Shown piece after piece: positions 17,363 through 25,855 of a DNA stretch of 64,000 nt (within the stretch, counting starts at the first letter, position 1; the number at the start of each line of letters is the position of its first letter). The DNA is from Candidatus Omnitrophota bacterium (GTDB lineage: Bacteria; CAIJMQ01), in the NCBI GenBank assembly GCA_018812925.1, contig JAHJCU010000004.1, forward strand, positions 62,001-126,000, read 5' to 3'. Under the pieces are notes generated by a model, which worked only from the letters and a program-made list of their open reading frames with translations, had not been told where the DNA came from and made no database searches. The position numbers and the translations under genes were made by a program.

Positions 17363-18397
17363 CTAAACTTTCGGTTTAGAAAAATATTTCTTCAAACAAG
17401 TTACGCTTGCACTTATATTACTATTTTTAAGAACAGCCGAAATTACAGCTACACTATCTGCGCCTGATTTCAGTGCCTCGCCAATATTTTTTTCGTTAAT
17501 TCCTCCAATAGCAACTATCGGGATAGATATTTTTTTCTTTGCTTCTTTTATAACTTTTATTCCCAAAGGATAAGGCACATCTTTCTTTGTAGTTGTTGGA
17601 AAAATCGGACCTAATGCAACATAATCAGCGCCATCTTTTTCTGCTTTTATTGCTTCTTTTACACTGTCGCAGGATATTCCGATAATTTTATCTTCACCGA
17701 TTATTTCGCGCGCTTCCGTAATAGACAAATCGTCTTTACCTAAATGAACTCCATCAGCTTCTACAGCCAAAGCAATATCAACTCTGTCGTTTACAATAAA
17801 TAAAATTCTCTGAGGAATTAAAGTTCTTATTTTTTTCGCTTCGGTACAAAGTTTTTTGTCAGAACAAGTTTTATCACGCAATTGAATAGTATCAGCCCCG
17901 CCCTTAACTGCTTCTACTACAATTTTCGCATTTGATTTGCCTGCTATTTTTTCATCGGTAATGATATAAAGCCCCAACTTTGAAGTAAGCTCTTTCCTGT
18001 AAATAGAAAGTTGAATTTCTTTTTGAAGTACATATAAATCAAATCTAATTTTTTTGATTTTATCGGTAACTTTTGAATTGATAAGTTTTGAATATTCTTC
18101 CAAAACTCTGATACTTTCTTCTACTCTTGAAAAATTGGAAGCGATTATTTCCTGTAGGTTTTTTCTCTTGCTTTCTATCCTTTTTTTTCCGACATCTTTT
18201 TGGCTTTGTCTTGAAACAAGAAGTTTGATAGAGGATATATTAAGCAATGAGGGAATACGCGAAATTTCGTGTCTTAGACTTCTTAATCTTTCGGATAATT
18301 CTTTTTTCTCAAAAATAAAACGCAGTTCATCTTCTATTACTCTTATACCCTCTCTTGCCCTATTTATATTAGCGTCAATTACGCGATATATGGTCAT
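17363..18397 (-). CDS. thiE: thiamine-phosphate synthase with N-terminal ThiD2 domain
   Basis: The C-terminal domain (about 135-340) is ThiE, joining HMP-pyrophosphate and thiazole-phosphate to thiamine phosphate; motifs TIQLRDKTCSD, GVHLGKDDLS and ALGPIFPTTTKKDV are present. The N-terminal 120 residues begin IYRVIDANINRAREGIRVIEDELRF, the ThiD2-type domain that precedes ThiE in cyanobacteria and some other phyla and has been proposed to phosphorylate HMP-phosphate. So the protein may do two successive steps. It overlaps the adenylyltransferase gene upstream by four bases (ATGA). No TPP riboswitch is visible; other thiamine genes are absent from the window. Confidence 0.93.
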   Translation of the reverse strand: MTIYRVIDANINRAREGIRVIEDELRFIFEKKELSERLRSLRHEISRIPSLLNISSIKLLVSRQSQKDVGKKRIESKRKNLQEIIASNFSRVEESIRVLEEYSKLINSKVTDKIKKIRFDLYVLQKEIQLSIYRKELTSKLGLYIITDEKIAGKSNAKIVVEAVKGGADTIQLRDKTCSDKKLCTEAKKIRTLIPQRILFIVNDRVDIALAVEADGVHLGKDDLSITEAREIIGEDKIIGISCDSVKEAIKAEKDGADYVALGPIFPTTTKKDVPYPLGIKVIKEAKKKISIPIVAIGGINEKNIGEALKSGADSVAVISAVLKNSNISASVTCLKKYFSKPKV

Positions 18398-18876
18398 TGG
18401 TTTTTAATCTTATCAATGATTTCAGAAGTGGAAGAACTTTCAACCTGCGGAATAATGACTACCCTGCCTCCGTTTGTCTCAACTATATCCCTGCCTACAA
18501 CTTCTGCTATCTTCCAATCCCCGCCTTTAACCAAAACATCGGGCTTTAATCCGGATATAATTTTATACGGGGTTTCTTCGTTGAATATAGTGACAAAATC
18601 CACCATCCAGAAACTTGCAAGTATTTCCGCCCGTTCATATTCGGGAAATATCGGACGGTTTTTCCCTTTTAATTTTTTTATTGAATCGTCGGAATTTATA
18701 GCCACAACCAACAAATCGCCTTCGCTTTTTGCTTTCTGCAGCAGAATTATGTGTCCTTGATGAATAAGGTCAAAACATCCGTTTGTAAATACTATTTTTT
18801 TATTTTGCTTCTTTTCTTCAAGGAGTTTTTCTTTTAATAAATTTATATCTTCTATTATTTTGTGTTTAGTCAACAT
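18394..18876 (-). CDS. D-glycero-beta-D-manno-heptose 1-phosphate adenylyltransferase (RfaE2/HldE C-terminal domain)
   Basis: A 160-residue single-domain nucleotidyltransferase with FTNGCFDLIHQGHI (HxGH motif) and the later VKGGDW and ESSSTSEII segments characteristic of the HldE C-terminal domain. It would add AMP to heptose-1-phosphate to make ADP-heptose, the donor used by the WaaF-type transferase at 27497. The kinase domain, fused in HldE of Enterobacteria, is not here and must be elsewhere if the pathway is complete. The start is overlapped by the end of acpS, with AGGAG three bases before the ATG. Middle gene of a three-gene overlapping unit. Confidence 0.9.
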   Translation of the reverse strand: MLTKHKIIEDINLLKEKLLEEKKQNKKIVFTNGCFDLIHQGHIILLQKAKSEGDLLVVAINSDDSIKKLKGKNRPIFPEYERAEILASFWMVDFVTIFNEETPYKIISGLKPDVLVKGGDWKIAEVVGRDIVETNGGRVVIIPQVESSSTSEIIDKIKNQ

Positions 18877-19249
18877 CTTCTCCTATTGCCGTCGCCATAG
18901 CATATTTTCTGTCATGGGAAATGCTTAAAGCAATATTTTTTATTCTTTTTTTTGCGGCTATCAGTTTGGTTTTTCCCTTAAGAGATATATAAGGTTCACC
19001 GCTTTTATTCTTAAGTATCTCAACGTCTTTCCATCTGACCCCAAGCCCCCAGCCCGTTTTTAAAACCTTGAAAACCGATTCCTTGGCGGCAAATCTGCCG
19101 GCATAATTAATCCAAGGGGATTCCTTGCTCTGACAATATTTCCTTTCGTTATCGGTAAATATTAGATTTAAGAAGCGCTCGCCTCTCGTTTCTATTATTT
19201 TCTTTATTCTATCCACACTGATAATATCCGTTCCTACACCTATAATCAT
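18866..19249 (-). CDS. acpS: holo-[acyl-carrier-protein] synthase
   Basis: Transfers phosphopantetheine from CoA to the serine of AcpP (encoded at 5326). The 127-residue protein has the family hallmarks: GVGTDIISVDRI at the N-terminus (metal-binding aspartate) and RFAAKESVFKVL with the catalytic glutamate and lysine. First gene of the overlapping acpS-heptose adenylyltransferase-thiE unit, read on the minus strand. Its upstream side (19250-19563) is a repeat-rich 314-base gap shared with alr on the other strand. Confidence 0.95.
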   Translation of the reverse strand: MIIGVGTDIISVDRIKKIIETRGERFLNLIFTDNERKYCQSKESPWINYAGRFAAKESVFKVLKTGWGLGVRWKDVEILKNKSGEPYISLKGKTKLIAAKKRIKNIALSISHDRKYAMATAIGEDVD

Positions 19250-19272
19250 GTTTTCACAAATTTATTAAAGAT

Positions 19273-19337
19273 TGCCCCTAGAAATGCATAGCATTTCAGG
19301 GACTAAGTCCTCGGAATCTTTCCAAGATTCCAGAGGG
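19273..19337. repeat. multi-hairpin element upstream of acpS
   Basis: Two perfect small stems occur in succession: GAAATGC-ATA-GCATTTC (19281-19297), closed by flanking CCC/GGG, and GGAATCTT-TCC-AAGATTCC (19313-19331), closed by CCTC/GAGG. Between them GGACTAAGTCC forms a third short stem. No T-run follows, so it is more like a dispersed structured repeat than a terminator. It lies in the acpS 5-prime leader. The rest of the 314-base gap holds AT-rich sequence, the CCCCGTTAGA repeat and the alr promoter. Confidence 0.65.
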
Positions 19338-19444
19338 AAAATTTCAGATTTAAGATTTTTAAATGATTTTTAATCTCCAATCTTGAATTTAAAATTATGT
19401 TAATTATATCATTTTATAAAAACTTACATACCATCATCTGTTTG

Positions 19445-19520
19445 CCCCGTTAGAAGTAAAAACTGTTTTTAGATATTTCTGTAACAGGAGTGCTTTCGGC
19501 TCTTCCTACTTCTAACGGGG
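19445..19520. repeat. CCCCGTTAGA palindromic repeat, copy 1
   Basis: CCCCGTTAGAAGTA (19445-19458) and TACTTCTAACGGGG (19507-19520) are perfect 14-base inverted arms enclosing 48 bases. The same terminal motif recurs at 38104-38147 and 52679-52810. It ends just before the alr -35 box. Confidence 0.85.
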
Positions 19521-19521
19521 T

Positions 19522-19551
19522 TTGAAAACAATCAATCAATTAACCTATAAT
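19522..19551 (+). promoter_or_regulatory. alr promoter, likely near-leaderless
   Basis: TTGAAA (19522-19527), an 18-base spacer and TATAAT (19546-19551) make a good housekeeping promoter. The ATG at 19564 is only 12 bases after the -10 and has no Shine-Dalgarno, so the transcript should have a leader of about six bases or fewer. Confidence 0.65.
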
Positions 19552-19563
19552 GCCTTATAAAAT

Positions 19564-20670
19564 ATGAGAACCACAAAAGTTATAGTATCTTTAAAAGCAA
19601 TAAAAAATAACATCGACACAATCAGAAGAAAAATCGGTAAAGACGTGAAAATTCTCGCATGCGTTAAGACCGACGCTTACGGACACGGGCTTGAAAAAGT
19701 GTCAAAAGCGATACAAAAAAAAACGGATTATTTCGGCATTGCGTCTATAGATGAAGGCGCTCTTTTAAGAAGAATAGGAATCAAACTTCCCATTCTTATA
19801 TTGAACTGCATTCTGCCCGAAGACGCAAAAGAAATCATTAAATATAACCTTTCGCCTACATTGTGCTCTTTTGAAGTCGCTACGGCTTTAGACAAAGAAG
19901 CATTAAAGAAAAATAAAAAAGTAAAAGTGCACATAGATATAGACACAGGAATGGGACGAACAGGAATAAAAGTTCAGGAAGCAATAGATTTCATCAAAAA
20001 AATTCTGAAATTCAAAAACTTAGAGATAGAAGGGATATCAACGCATTTCCCATCCGCCGACGAATCCGACAAAAATTTCACCTGTCAGCAAATCAAAACT
20101 TTAGACCGACTATTAAAAGACATTGACGCTATGGGAATAGACATCCCTTTAAAACATACCGCAAATAGCGCCGCAGTTTTGGCATTTCCCGAAAGCCATT
20201 TCAACATGGTTCGTCCGGGATTAGCAATATACGGATATTACCTTTCTGCTCATTTCAAAAAAATAGCTAAACTCGAGCCTGCATTATCTCTGTCAAGCAG
20301 AATAGTATGTTTGAGAAAACTTCCAAAAGGCGCAACTATAAGTTACGGTAGAACATACACAACTAAACGCACTTCGCTTATTGCTACACTTCCAATAGGA
20401 TACGGCGAAGGATACAGCCGCGCTTTATCTAACAAAGGCAAGGTTATTGTCCGCGGGAAAATAGCTCCTGTTGTGGGAAGAGTTTGTATGGACCAAACAA
20501 TGATAGACGTTAGTAAAATTCCAAATGTTAAAATAGGCGATGAAGTTATTCTTATAGGAGAGCAGAAAGGCAAAAAAATATCCGTAGAAGAAGTTGCATC
20601 ATTAGCAGGAACAATTCCATATGAAATTGTGTGTATGATAGGGAAGAATGCAAAAAGAACTTACGAATAA
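19564..20670 (+). CDS. alr: alanine racemase
   Basis: PLP enzyme converting L- to D-alanine for peptidoglycan. At 368 residues it has the normal length. The PLP lysine is K35 in CVKTDAYGHG and the opposing catalytic tyrosine is Y261 in TISYGRTY. Other conserved stretches include VHIDIDTGMGRTGI, FNMVRPGLAIYG and VGRVCMDQTMIDV. It is divergent from acpS and followed after 95 bases by a PHP-domain gene. Start supported by the upstream promoter and by the family's usual N-terminus. Confidence 0.97.
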   Translation: MRTTKVIVSLKAIKNNIDTIRRKIGKDVKILACVKTDAYGHGLEKVSKAIQKKTDYFGIASIDEGALLRRIGIKLPILILNCILPEDAKEIIKYNLSPTLCSFEVATALDKEALKKNKKVKVHIDIDTGMGRTGIKVQEAIDFIKKILKFKNLEIEGISTHFPSADESDKNFTCQQIKTLDRLLKDIDAMGIDIPLKHTANSAAVLAFPESHFNMVRPGLAIYGYYLSAHFKKIAKLEPALSLSSRIVCLRKLPKGATISYGRTYTTKRTSLIATLPIGYGEGYSRALSNKGKVIVRGKIAPVVGRVCMDQTMIDVSKIPNVKIGDEVILIGEQKGKKISVEEVASLAGTIPYEIVCMIGKNAKRTYE

Positions 20671-20672
20671 AT

Positions 20673-20705
20673 GATACTGGATGCTTGATACTAGATACTC
20701 GTAAA
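20673..20705. repeat. GATACT-type repeat, copy 2
   Basis: GATACTGGATGCTTGATACT followed by AGATACTCGTAAA. It aligns closely, in the same orientation, with copy 3 at 21649-21680. The two copies bracket the PHP gene between them. Confidence 0.65.
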
Positions 20706-20765
20706 AACAAATAATAAAAATCTTTAACTAGAATCTAGTGTTGAACTATAAGGAGTAATAATAAC

Positions 20766-21647
20766 TTGGACATAGAACAAATATTAGACGACAAATATAC
20801 AAAAGGTTATGCAGATCTTCATCTGCACACCGTATATTCAGACGGCGAATATACACCGCAAAGCATTGTGCAAAAAGCCTTATCGGAAAATTTCCGCGCT
20901 ATTGCGATAACGGACCACGACACAGTTGACGGTGTCGCCTCTGTCATTCAAGAGGCAGGCGAATCAATTGAAATAATACCCGGCATAGAATTATCCGCAG
21001 GAGTTCAATGTTCCCAAGAAAATGATAATCTTTCGGAAGAAACCCATATTGTCGGATTATTCATAGATTATAAAAATTCTGAATTTTTAGAAATTCTAAA
21101 AGGACTATCCTTAGGAAGAAAAGACAGAATGAATGATATGCTGACAAAATTAGACGAGATGGGGATGCCCATTACAATGCAAGAAATAGAAAAATTCAAA
21201 ACAAAAGATGTGGTTGGAAGACTCCATCTTGCGCAGGCAATGGTTGAAAAAGGTTATGTGAAAAATACAAATGAAGCGTTCGATAAATTTATCGGCGACG
21301 ACAAACCCGCTTATGCAAACAGAAGCCGTCTTTCCTCAAAAAGAGCAATATCCCTGATAAAAGAAATCGGCGGTATTCCCATAATCGCACATCCTCATCT
21401 GTTAAAAAACGACAGCATTGTTTTTCAACTAATAGAAGAGGGAATAGAAGGTATTGAAATTTATTTTGCCGACAATGGCGCAAATCCTTTATCAAAATAC
21501 ACCGAAATAGCAAAAAAACATAACCTTTTAATATCCGGCGGGTCGGATTGCCACGGGCTTTCAAAAGGAAAAACCTTATTAGGAAAAGCAAAAGTTCCGT
21601 ATCAGGCAATAGAAGCAATGAAAGAATGGATAGAAAAACGGAAATAA
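20766..21647 (+). CDS. PHP-domain phosphoesterase (YciV/RNase AM-like)
   Basis: A 293-residue PHP protein with the metal-ligand motifs YADLHLHTVYSDG, IAITDHDTVDGV, IIPGIELSA, IPIIAHPH and SGGSDCHG in canonical order and spacing for the YciV family, whose members hydrolyse 3-prime,5-prime-nucleoside bisphosphates or short RNAs. The start appears to be TTG at 20766 with AAGGAG ten bases upstream; no in-frame ATG precedes the conserved region. The gene is bracketed by the GATACT repeats. Which substrate it uses cannot be read directly. Confidence 0.88.
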   Translation: MDIEQILDDKYTKGYADLHLHTVYSDGEYTPQSIVQKALSENFRAIAITDHDTVDGVASVIQEAGESIEIIPGIELSAGVQCSQENDNLSEETHIVGLFIDYKNSEFLEILKGLSLGRKDRMNDMLTKLDEMGMPITMQEIEKFKTKDVVGRLHLAQAMVEKGYVKNTNEAFDKFIGDDKPAYANRSRLSSKRAISLIKEIGGIPIIAHPHLLKNDSIVFQLIEEGIEGIEIYFADNGANPLSKYTEIAKKHNLLISGGSDCHGLSKGKTLLGKAKVPYQAIEAMKEWIEKRK

Positions 21648-21648
21648 G

Positions 21649-21680
21649 ATACTAGATTCTTGATACTGGATACTGGTAAA
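21649..21680. repeat. GATACT-type repeat, copy 3
   Basis: GATACTAGATTCTTGATACT followed by GGATACTGGTAA. It begins immediately after the PHP stop codon and ends ten bases before the ATG of the following glycosyltransferase, so it forms that gene's 5-prime leader. Confidence 0.65.
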
Positions 21681-21689
21681 AGAAAAATA

Positions 21690-22805
21690 ATGAAAACAAA
21701 TGTTTTAAGAGTAGTATCCAATCTGGGAACCGGAGGTGTTCAGAGAAGATTGGGCTCGCTTCTTCCTTATATCAATAAAGAAAAATTCAATATCACTGTA
21801 TGTGCTTTTAAAGACGGTCCTCTCAAAAACACTTTAGTAGAAAAAGGATATAAAGTTTTTATAATTAAGAGAATGTTCAAGTTTGACCTAATATGTATAA
21901 TCCGTCTGTTCAAACTAATAAAACAAGAAAAAATACAAATAGTCCACACACATACACATAAACCCAATACAACAGCGCGTATAGCCGCAATTTTAGCAAG
22001 AGCTCCTATAATTATTGCAAACGAACACAATGTTGATGAATGGAAAAACGCCTTCCAGAAGTTAATAGATTGTTTTTTATGCCGTTTCACCGACATAATA
22101 ATAGTAGTATCAATGGGCGTTCAAAAATTTTGTCAGTCAACAGGTATTCCATTCTGCAAATTCCGCCTTATTTATAACGGTGTTGAAGTTGATAAATTCA
22201 AGAACAAAAAGTTCAGAGATACAAAAAGAAAGGAACTGGACATAGATGAAAACACTTGTGTAATAGGAACAGTCGGAAGAATCCATCCCCAAAAAGGCCA
22301 CGAATTTTTAATCCAAGTAGTTGAAAAACTTTTAGCAGAGCATCAATCGCTTATATTCTTAATAATCGGCGAAGGTTATTTAAAAGAAGAATTTATCCGT
22401 AAAGTAAAGTCCCTGAACTTAAGTAAAAATATTCTATTCTTAGGTGAAAGAGAAGATATACCCGAACTACTTTCCTGTATGGATATATTCGTTTTACCTT
22501 CGATTAGAGAAGGATTTCCTAATACTATTCTAGAAGCAATGGCTTCATCCCTACCTGTTGTAGCCACCGATGTGGGAGGAGTAAGAGAATTAATCATACC
22601 CGATGAAACAGGTTTTATCGTCCCCCCCGCAGATATTTCTGCGTTACATGAAAGTCTGGCAAAATTGATAAAGGATAAAGATTTAAGAATTAAAATGGGA
22701 AATACAGGATTTGAACGGGTGAAAGAATTCTCTATCGAAAAAATGGCTAAAGAAACGGAAGATTTATATCAGGAACTAATTAAAGAAAAATTAAAAATCA
22801 AATAA
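21690..22805 (+). CDS. glycosyltransferase family 4
   Basis: A retaining GT-B glycosyltransferase. The N-terminus VLRVVSNLGTGGVQRRL has the glycine-rich acceptor-side loop; the C-terminal domain has VGRIHPQKGHEF and the E-x7-E motif in REGFPNTILEAMAS, then PVVATDVGGVRE for nucleotide-sugar binding. The ATG at 21690 (MKTNVLRVV) is preferred: the TTG at 21660 would put the GATACT repeat into the protein. Sugar and acceptor unknown. It ends a plus-strand run of alr-PHP-GT and converges with the EEP-family gene. Confidence 0.9.
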   Translation: MKTNVLRVVSNLGTGGVQRRLGSLLPYINKEKFNITVCAFKDGPLKNTLVEKGYKVFIIKRMFKFDLICIIRLFKLIKQEKIQIVHTHTHKPNTTARIAAILARAPIIIANEHNVDEWKNAFQKLIDCFLCRFTDIIIVVSMGVQKFCQSTGIPFCKFRLIYNGVEVDKFKNKKFRDTKRKELDIDENTCVIGTVGRIHPQKGHEFLIQVVEKLLAEHQSLIFLIIGEGYLKEEFIRKVKSLNLSKNILFLGEREDIPELLSCMDIFVLPSIREGFPNTILEAMASSLPVVATDVGGVRELIIPDETGFIVPPADISALHESLAKLIKDKDLRIKMGNTGFERVKEFSIEKMAKETEDLYQELIKEKLKIK

Positions 22806-22821
22806 GATTTATTTCTTTTTC

Positions 22822-23793
22822 TTAATTAGCCGTTATAACAAAATCAATAATAACCGGATAATGATCAGAATCTACATTAGGACCAATTTCTTTTTGTATA
22901 ATTTCTATACCTGTAGAATAAAGACAATGGTCAATGGGAATAAGGAGTATAGGATTATGAGATGGCCATGTTGGCTGAACACCTCTGCCCTTAGAACTAT
23001 CTTTTAATCCTGTCTCTTTTAACAATTTTCCAAAATAATAACTCCAAGGAGAAGTGTTAAAATCCCCAATCAACATCACCGGTGAAGTAGCTTTATGAAT
23101 ATACTCCGGTACCCCCTCAAACTGAGCATTTCTCAAAAGGAAATATTCTTTACTAGTAGGCGGCAGGGGATGAGTAGCTAAAATGGTAACCCTACCATTA
23201 TCTGTCGCAACCTCAGCAAAGATAGAGGGAACTTCAGCATCGCCAATATCTATAATATCGGCTTGTGTAAATGGATACTTGCTATAAAGAGCTATCCCGA
23301 AATTATCTTCACGCGATTGAATTTTTGAGTAGAGATACGGATTTGATAGTGATTGCAAACTGCTAACCCACTTATCATCTATTTCTTCCAGCACAACAAT
23401 GTCAGGATTATAATCCCGAATTACTTTAATGACTTTAGTTACATTTCCAAACTGAGTATTCACATTTATCGATAAGATGCGTTGGGATAATTGCGAATTA
23501 AAATCGTTTGTTGTTCTACCAAAATATAGCGGAAGAATTGTAGATAAATTGACAATAGCCAAAAGCCCAAAACAGAGGGCTACCTTGTTGTACTTTCTGG
23601 GAATAAGAAGTAGTAAAGAGACAATACTAAGACCAATAAAGTACTGAACACGAAAATGAGCGAACAAGTCCAAAAACCAATATAAAGCACCCAAAAAACT
23701 AAGGACAGTGCTTACTGACATTACAAAACCAGCCGCAGCAATTACTCCCCACGCTCTAAAACTGAATCTAAAGAAATCAGATGCTTTTTTCAT
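22822..23793 (-). CDS. membrane-bound endonuclease/exonuclease/phosphatase family protein
   Basis: Three hydrophobic segments occupy the first 90 residues, followed by an EEP hydrolase domain (about 100-320). Active-site elements are visible: VNTQFGN, VLEEIDD (catalytic glutamate), ATHPLPP, GDFNTSPWS and the terminal SDHYPVI. This topology (three TM plus EEP domain) is common in bacteria, and such members are thought to hydrolyse phosphodiesters at the membrane surface. ATG at 23793 (MKKASDFF) is preferred to the TTG at 23805. It follows the DUF2207 gene on the same strand after a gap of about 115 bases. Confidence 0.85.
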   Translation of the reverse strand: MKKASDFFRFSFRAWGVIAAAGFVMSVSTVLSFLGALYWFLDLFAHFRVQYFIGLSIVSLLLLIPRKYNKVALCFGLLAIVNLSTILPLYFGRTTNDFNSQLSQRILSINVNTQFGNVTKVIKVIRDYNPDIVVLEEIDDKWVSSLQSLSNPYLYSKIQSREDNFGIALYSKYPFTQADIIDIGDAEVPSIFAEVATDNGRVTILATHPLPPTSKEYFLLRNAQFEGVPEYIHKATSPVMLIGDFNTSPWSYYFGKLLKETGLKDSSKGRGVQPTWPSHNPILLIPIDHCLYSTGIEIIQKEIGPNVDSDHYPVIIDFVITAN

Positions 23794-23909
23794 GGAAACA
23801 TTCAAGCTTTAATAAGTTAACTACTAACTACATATGAAAATTTGCAACATAAATGCGTATCGGAAATCGGGGGTGTCTGCCCTTTTTAAAATAGTCGCTG
23901 TTGTTCTTT

Positions 23910-25853
23910 TCACCATCCACCACCTCCTCCTCCACCACCGCCACCACCTGAACTCCCTCCTCCACCACTTCCTCCGCTTGAGCCCGGTGGCGTAGACGAA
24001 GATGAGACCACACTGGACAATGAATTACCCAGTCCTGAAGCAAAACCTGCAATCCCCAAAGTGCTCCATGCCGTCCCAGAATACCAAAGTGGTCTGTATT
24101 CCTGGCCTGATGCTATAGCCCTTTCGAAAACATCGTTAAACTGTTCTGCCCATTTCTGCTCAACATCAAGAGCTAATGCATAAGGCAAATATTTTTCAAA
24201 AAGTTCCGACGTCTTTTCCAGCGGATTGAGTATCTTCAAGCGGTCTTTTTCCGCAGTAGCTAAATACATTCTAAATCCTTCTATTTTATCCATAACCTTT
24301 CTGCCCATGAGAGTGGGCGCTTTAAGCAAATGGTAAAAGAGCACATTAAGAAATACCATAGCAAGCATTAATAATGATATCGTTATTGAAGTAGCATAGA
24401 TTAAAAATCCGATACCTATAATTTCACCCGCAAAAAAAGGAAGGGCAAAAAGCGTAAGAGGTATTGCCTTAATGGAAAAGAGCACTCGATTTGTTTTATC
24501 AGCAAAAGCTCTCTTCCAGAGATTAGATACCTGTCGAGCTAACCCCACAACCCCAAAACTCCAGATAGTCAGCCATACACTCATAAAAAGAGCTATAGGT
24601 AATTTCTCTATATTGTTATCTCCAAAAATTACGCTTATGACCATCACCAGAAGTGACAAAATAACTCCCGGAATAAAATATTGGATATTAGTGAAAAAAT
24701 ATGTTTTTTCATACTTGTTCTGCAATAAATGCTTTAGCGAATTAATTGCAAGATTGATTGGTCTATGATTTGTATTTTTTAACTCTACTGTATTGTTGCC
24801 TCCAAATAACAGGCGGATAATTTCCTTTTCCTCTCCGCTTAAATCAATCTGATTATTGCCTGTTTTTTTTAACTTATATACCCTGTTTGTTTCGCTAATG
24901 GCAAGATACCCTTTTACTGCCATGTTGATGACCGATGAAACAAATACCTTATGGTCATAGTTCATTTTCAGGATATAGCGCAGTGCTGAAGGATTAAGTT
25001 TTTCTGGAGGATAATAAAGAGGAATTATTGTGCCTTTTGCCGGGTCTTTACCTACCAGAATCCACAAAACCAGATAATATCCTGTAATAATCAATAAACC
25101 CAGAACACCGATAAGAACACTTCGATTGTCTTTGATAAAATATCTAGTTTTTGTTTCTATGTCCGGCTCTTTGACAAAACCCTTGGGCCAGGAAATGGCA
25201 AGAGTTAAACCTTCTTTCGCTTGTAAGGTCTTCGTTGAGGTAAAAATAATATTCCTATCAGGGTCAACTTTGCTGGTAAAATCTTTTCCCTGCGCACCTT
25301 GCGGACCAGTATATCCGGCAGTGCTTAAAATCGCTTTGCTTGCACCATCAGGAAGTTTTATCGTTACTTCAACCCGGTCAATTGGAAACGCCCAATCATT
25401 ACCGGTAACATTCCAGTAAAGTTCATCAAAATCTTTAAAAAATCCCAACTGGCGATTAGTATTATATATAAGCGTATAAGTATATTTACCAGGAGAAATC
25501 AATATGTTTTTTTTGCCGATATAGACACGTTTACCGTTAGCTAAATTTTTTAAAAAATAATCTTCCGGGGCATTATCTTTAAAAACTTTAATTACCTTAA
25601 AATCAACTACATAATTATTGCCTAACCGGTCTTTATAGCGTGTGGGGAAATCGCGGTAAATGCCATGCTTAATTTCATTTCCAGTGCTCTGTACCGTAAT
25701 GTTTTCCGTCACCTGCATTGAGCCATCTTCGTTTACGTTTATATAGCTCTCGAAAAGAAGTATTCTTTCTCCCTGGCAAAAAATAGACTGACTAAAGCCC
25801 AAAAAAGCCAGCATTAGCAAGAAAATTATTATTTTTAGTATCTTATTGTCCAT
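23910..25853 (-). CDS. DUF2207 membrane protein
   Basis: A 647-residue protein with a signal peptide (1-27), an extracytoplasmic DUF2207 beta domain with ITVQSTGNEIKHGIYRDFPT, a first TM helix near 247-268, a cytoplasmic helical part, several further TM segments (about 395-510) and a soluble C-terminal region ending in a glycine/serine tail (GGSSGGGG...W). The family is a common partner of LemA proteins, as here: LemA lies two bases upstream. Function of the family is not established; a role in envelope stress or membrane protein maintenance is often inferred. The order SPFH-LemA-DUF2207 suggests one envelope unit. Confidence 0.88.
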   Translation of the reverse strand: MDNKILKIIIFLLMLAFLGFSQSIFCQGERILLFESYINVNEDGSMQVTENITVQSTGNEIKHGIYRDFPTRYKDRLGNNYVVDFKVIKVFKDNAPEDYFLKNLANGKRVYIGKKNILISPGKYTYTLIYNTNRQLGFFKDFDELYWNVTGNDWAFPIDRVEVTIKLPDGASKAILSTAGYTGPQGAQGKDFTSKVDPDRNIIFTSTKTLQAKEGLTLAISWPKGFVKEPDIETKTRYFIKDNRSVLIGVLGLLIITGYYLVLWILVGKDPAKGTIIPLYYPPEKLNPSALRYILKMNYDHKVFVSSVINMAVKGYLAISETNRVYKLKKTGNNQIDLSGEEKEIIRLLFGGNNTVELKNTNHRPINLAINSLKHLLQNKYEKTYFFTNIQYFIPGVILSLLVMVISVIFGDNNIEKLPIALFMSVWLTIWSFGVVGLARQVSNLWKRAFADKTNRVLFSIKAIPLTLFALPFFAGEIIGIGFLIYATSITISLLMLAMVFLNVLFYHLLKAPTLMGRKVMDKIEGFRMYLATAEKDRLKILNPLEKTSELFEKYLPYALALDVEQKWAEQFNDVFERAIASGQEYRPLWYSGTAWSTLGIAGFASGLGNSLSSVVSSSSTPPGSSGGSGGGGSSGGGGGGGGGGGW

Positions 25854-25855
25854 TT

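Noticed and set aside
17319-17400. TPP riboswitch near thiE
   Set aside because: No CTGAGA/ACCTGA core is visible and thiE is internal to an overlapping operon.
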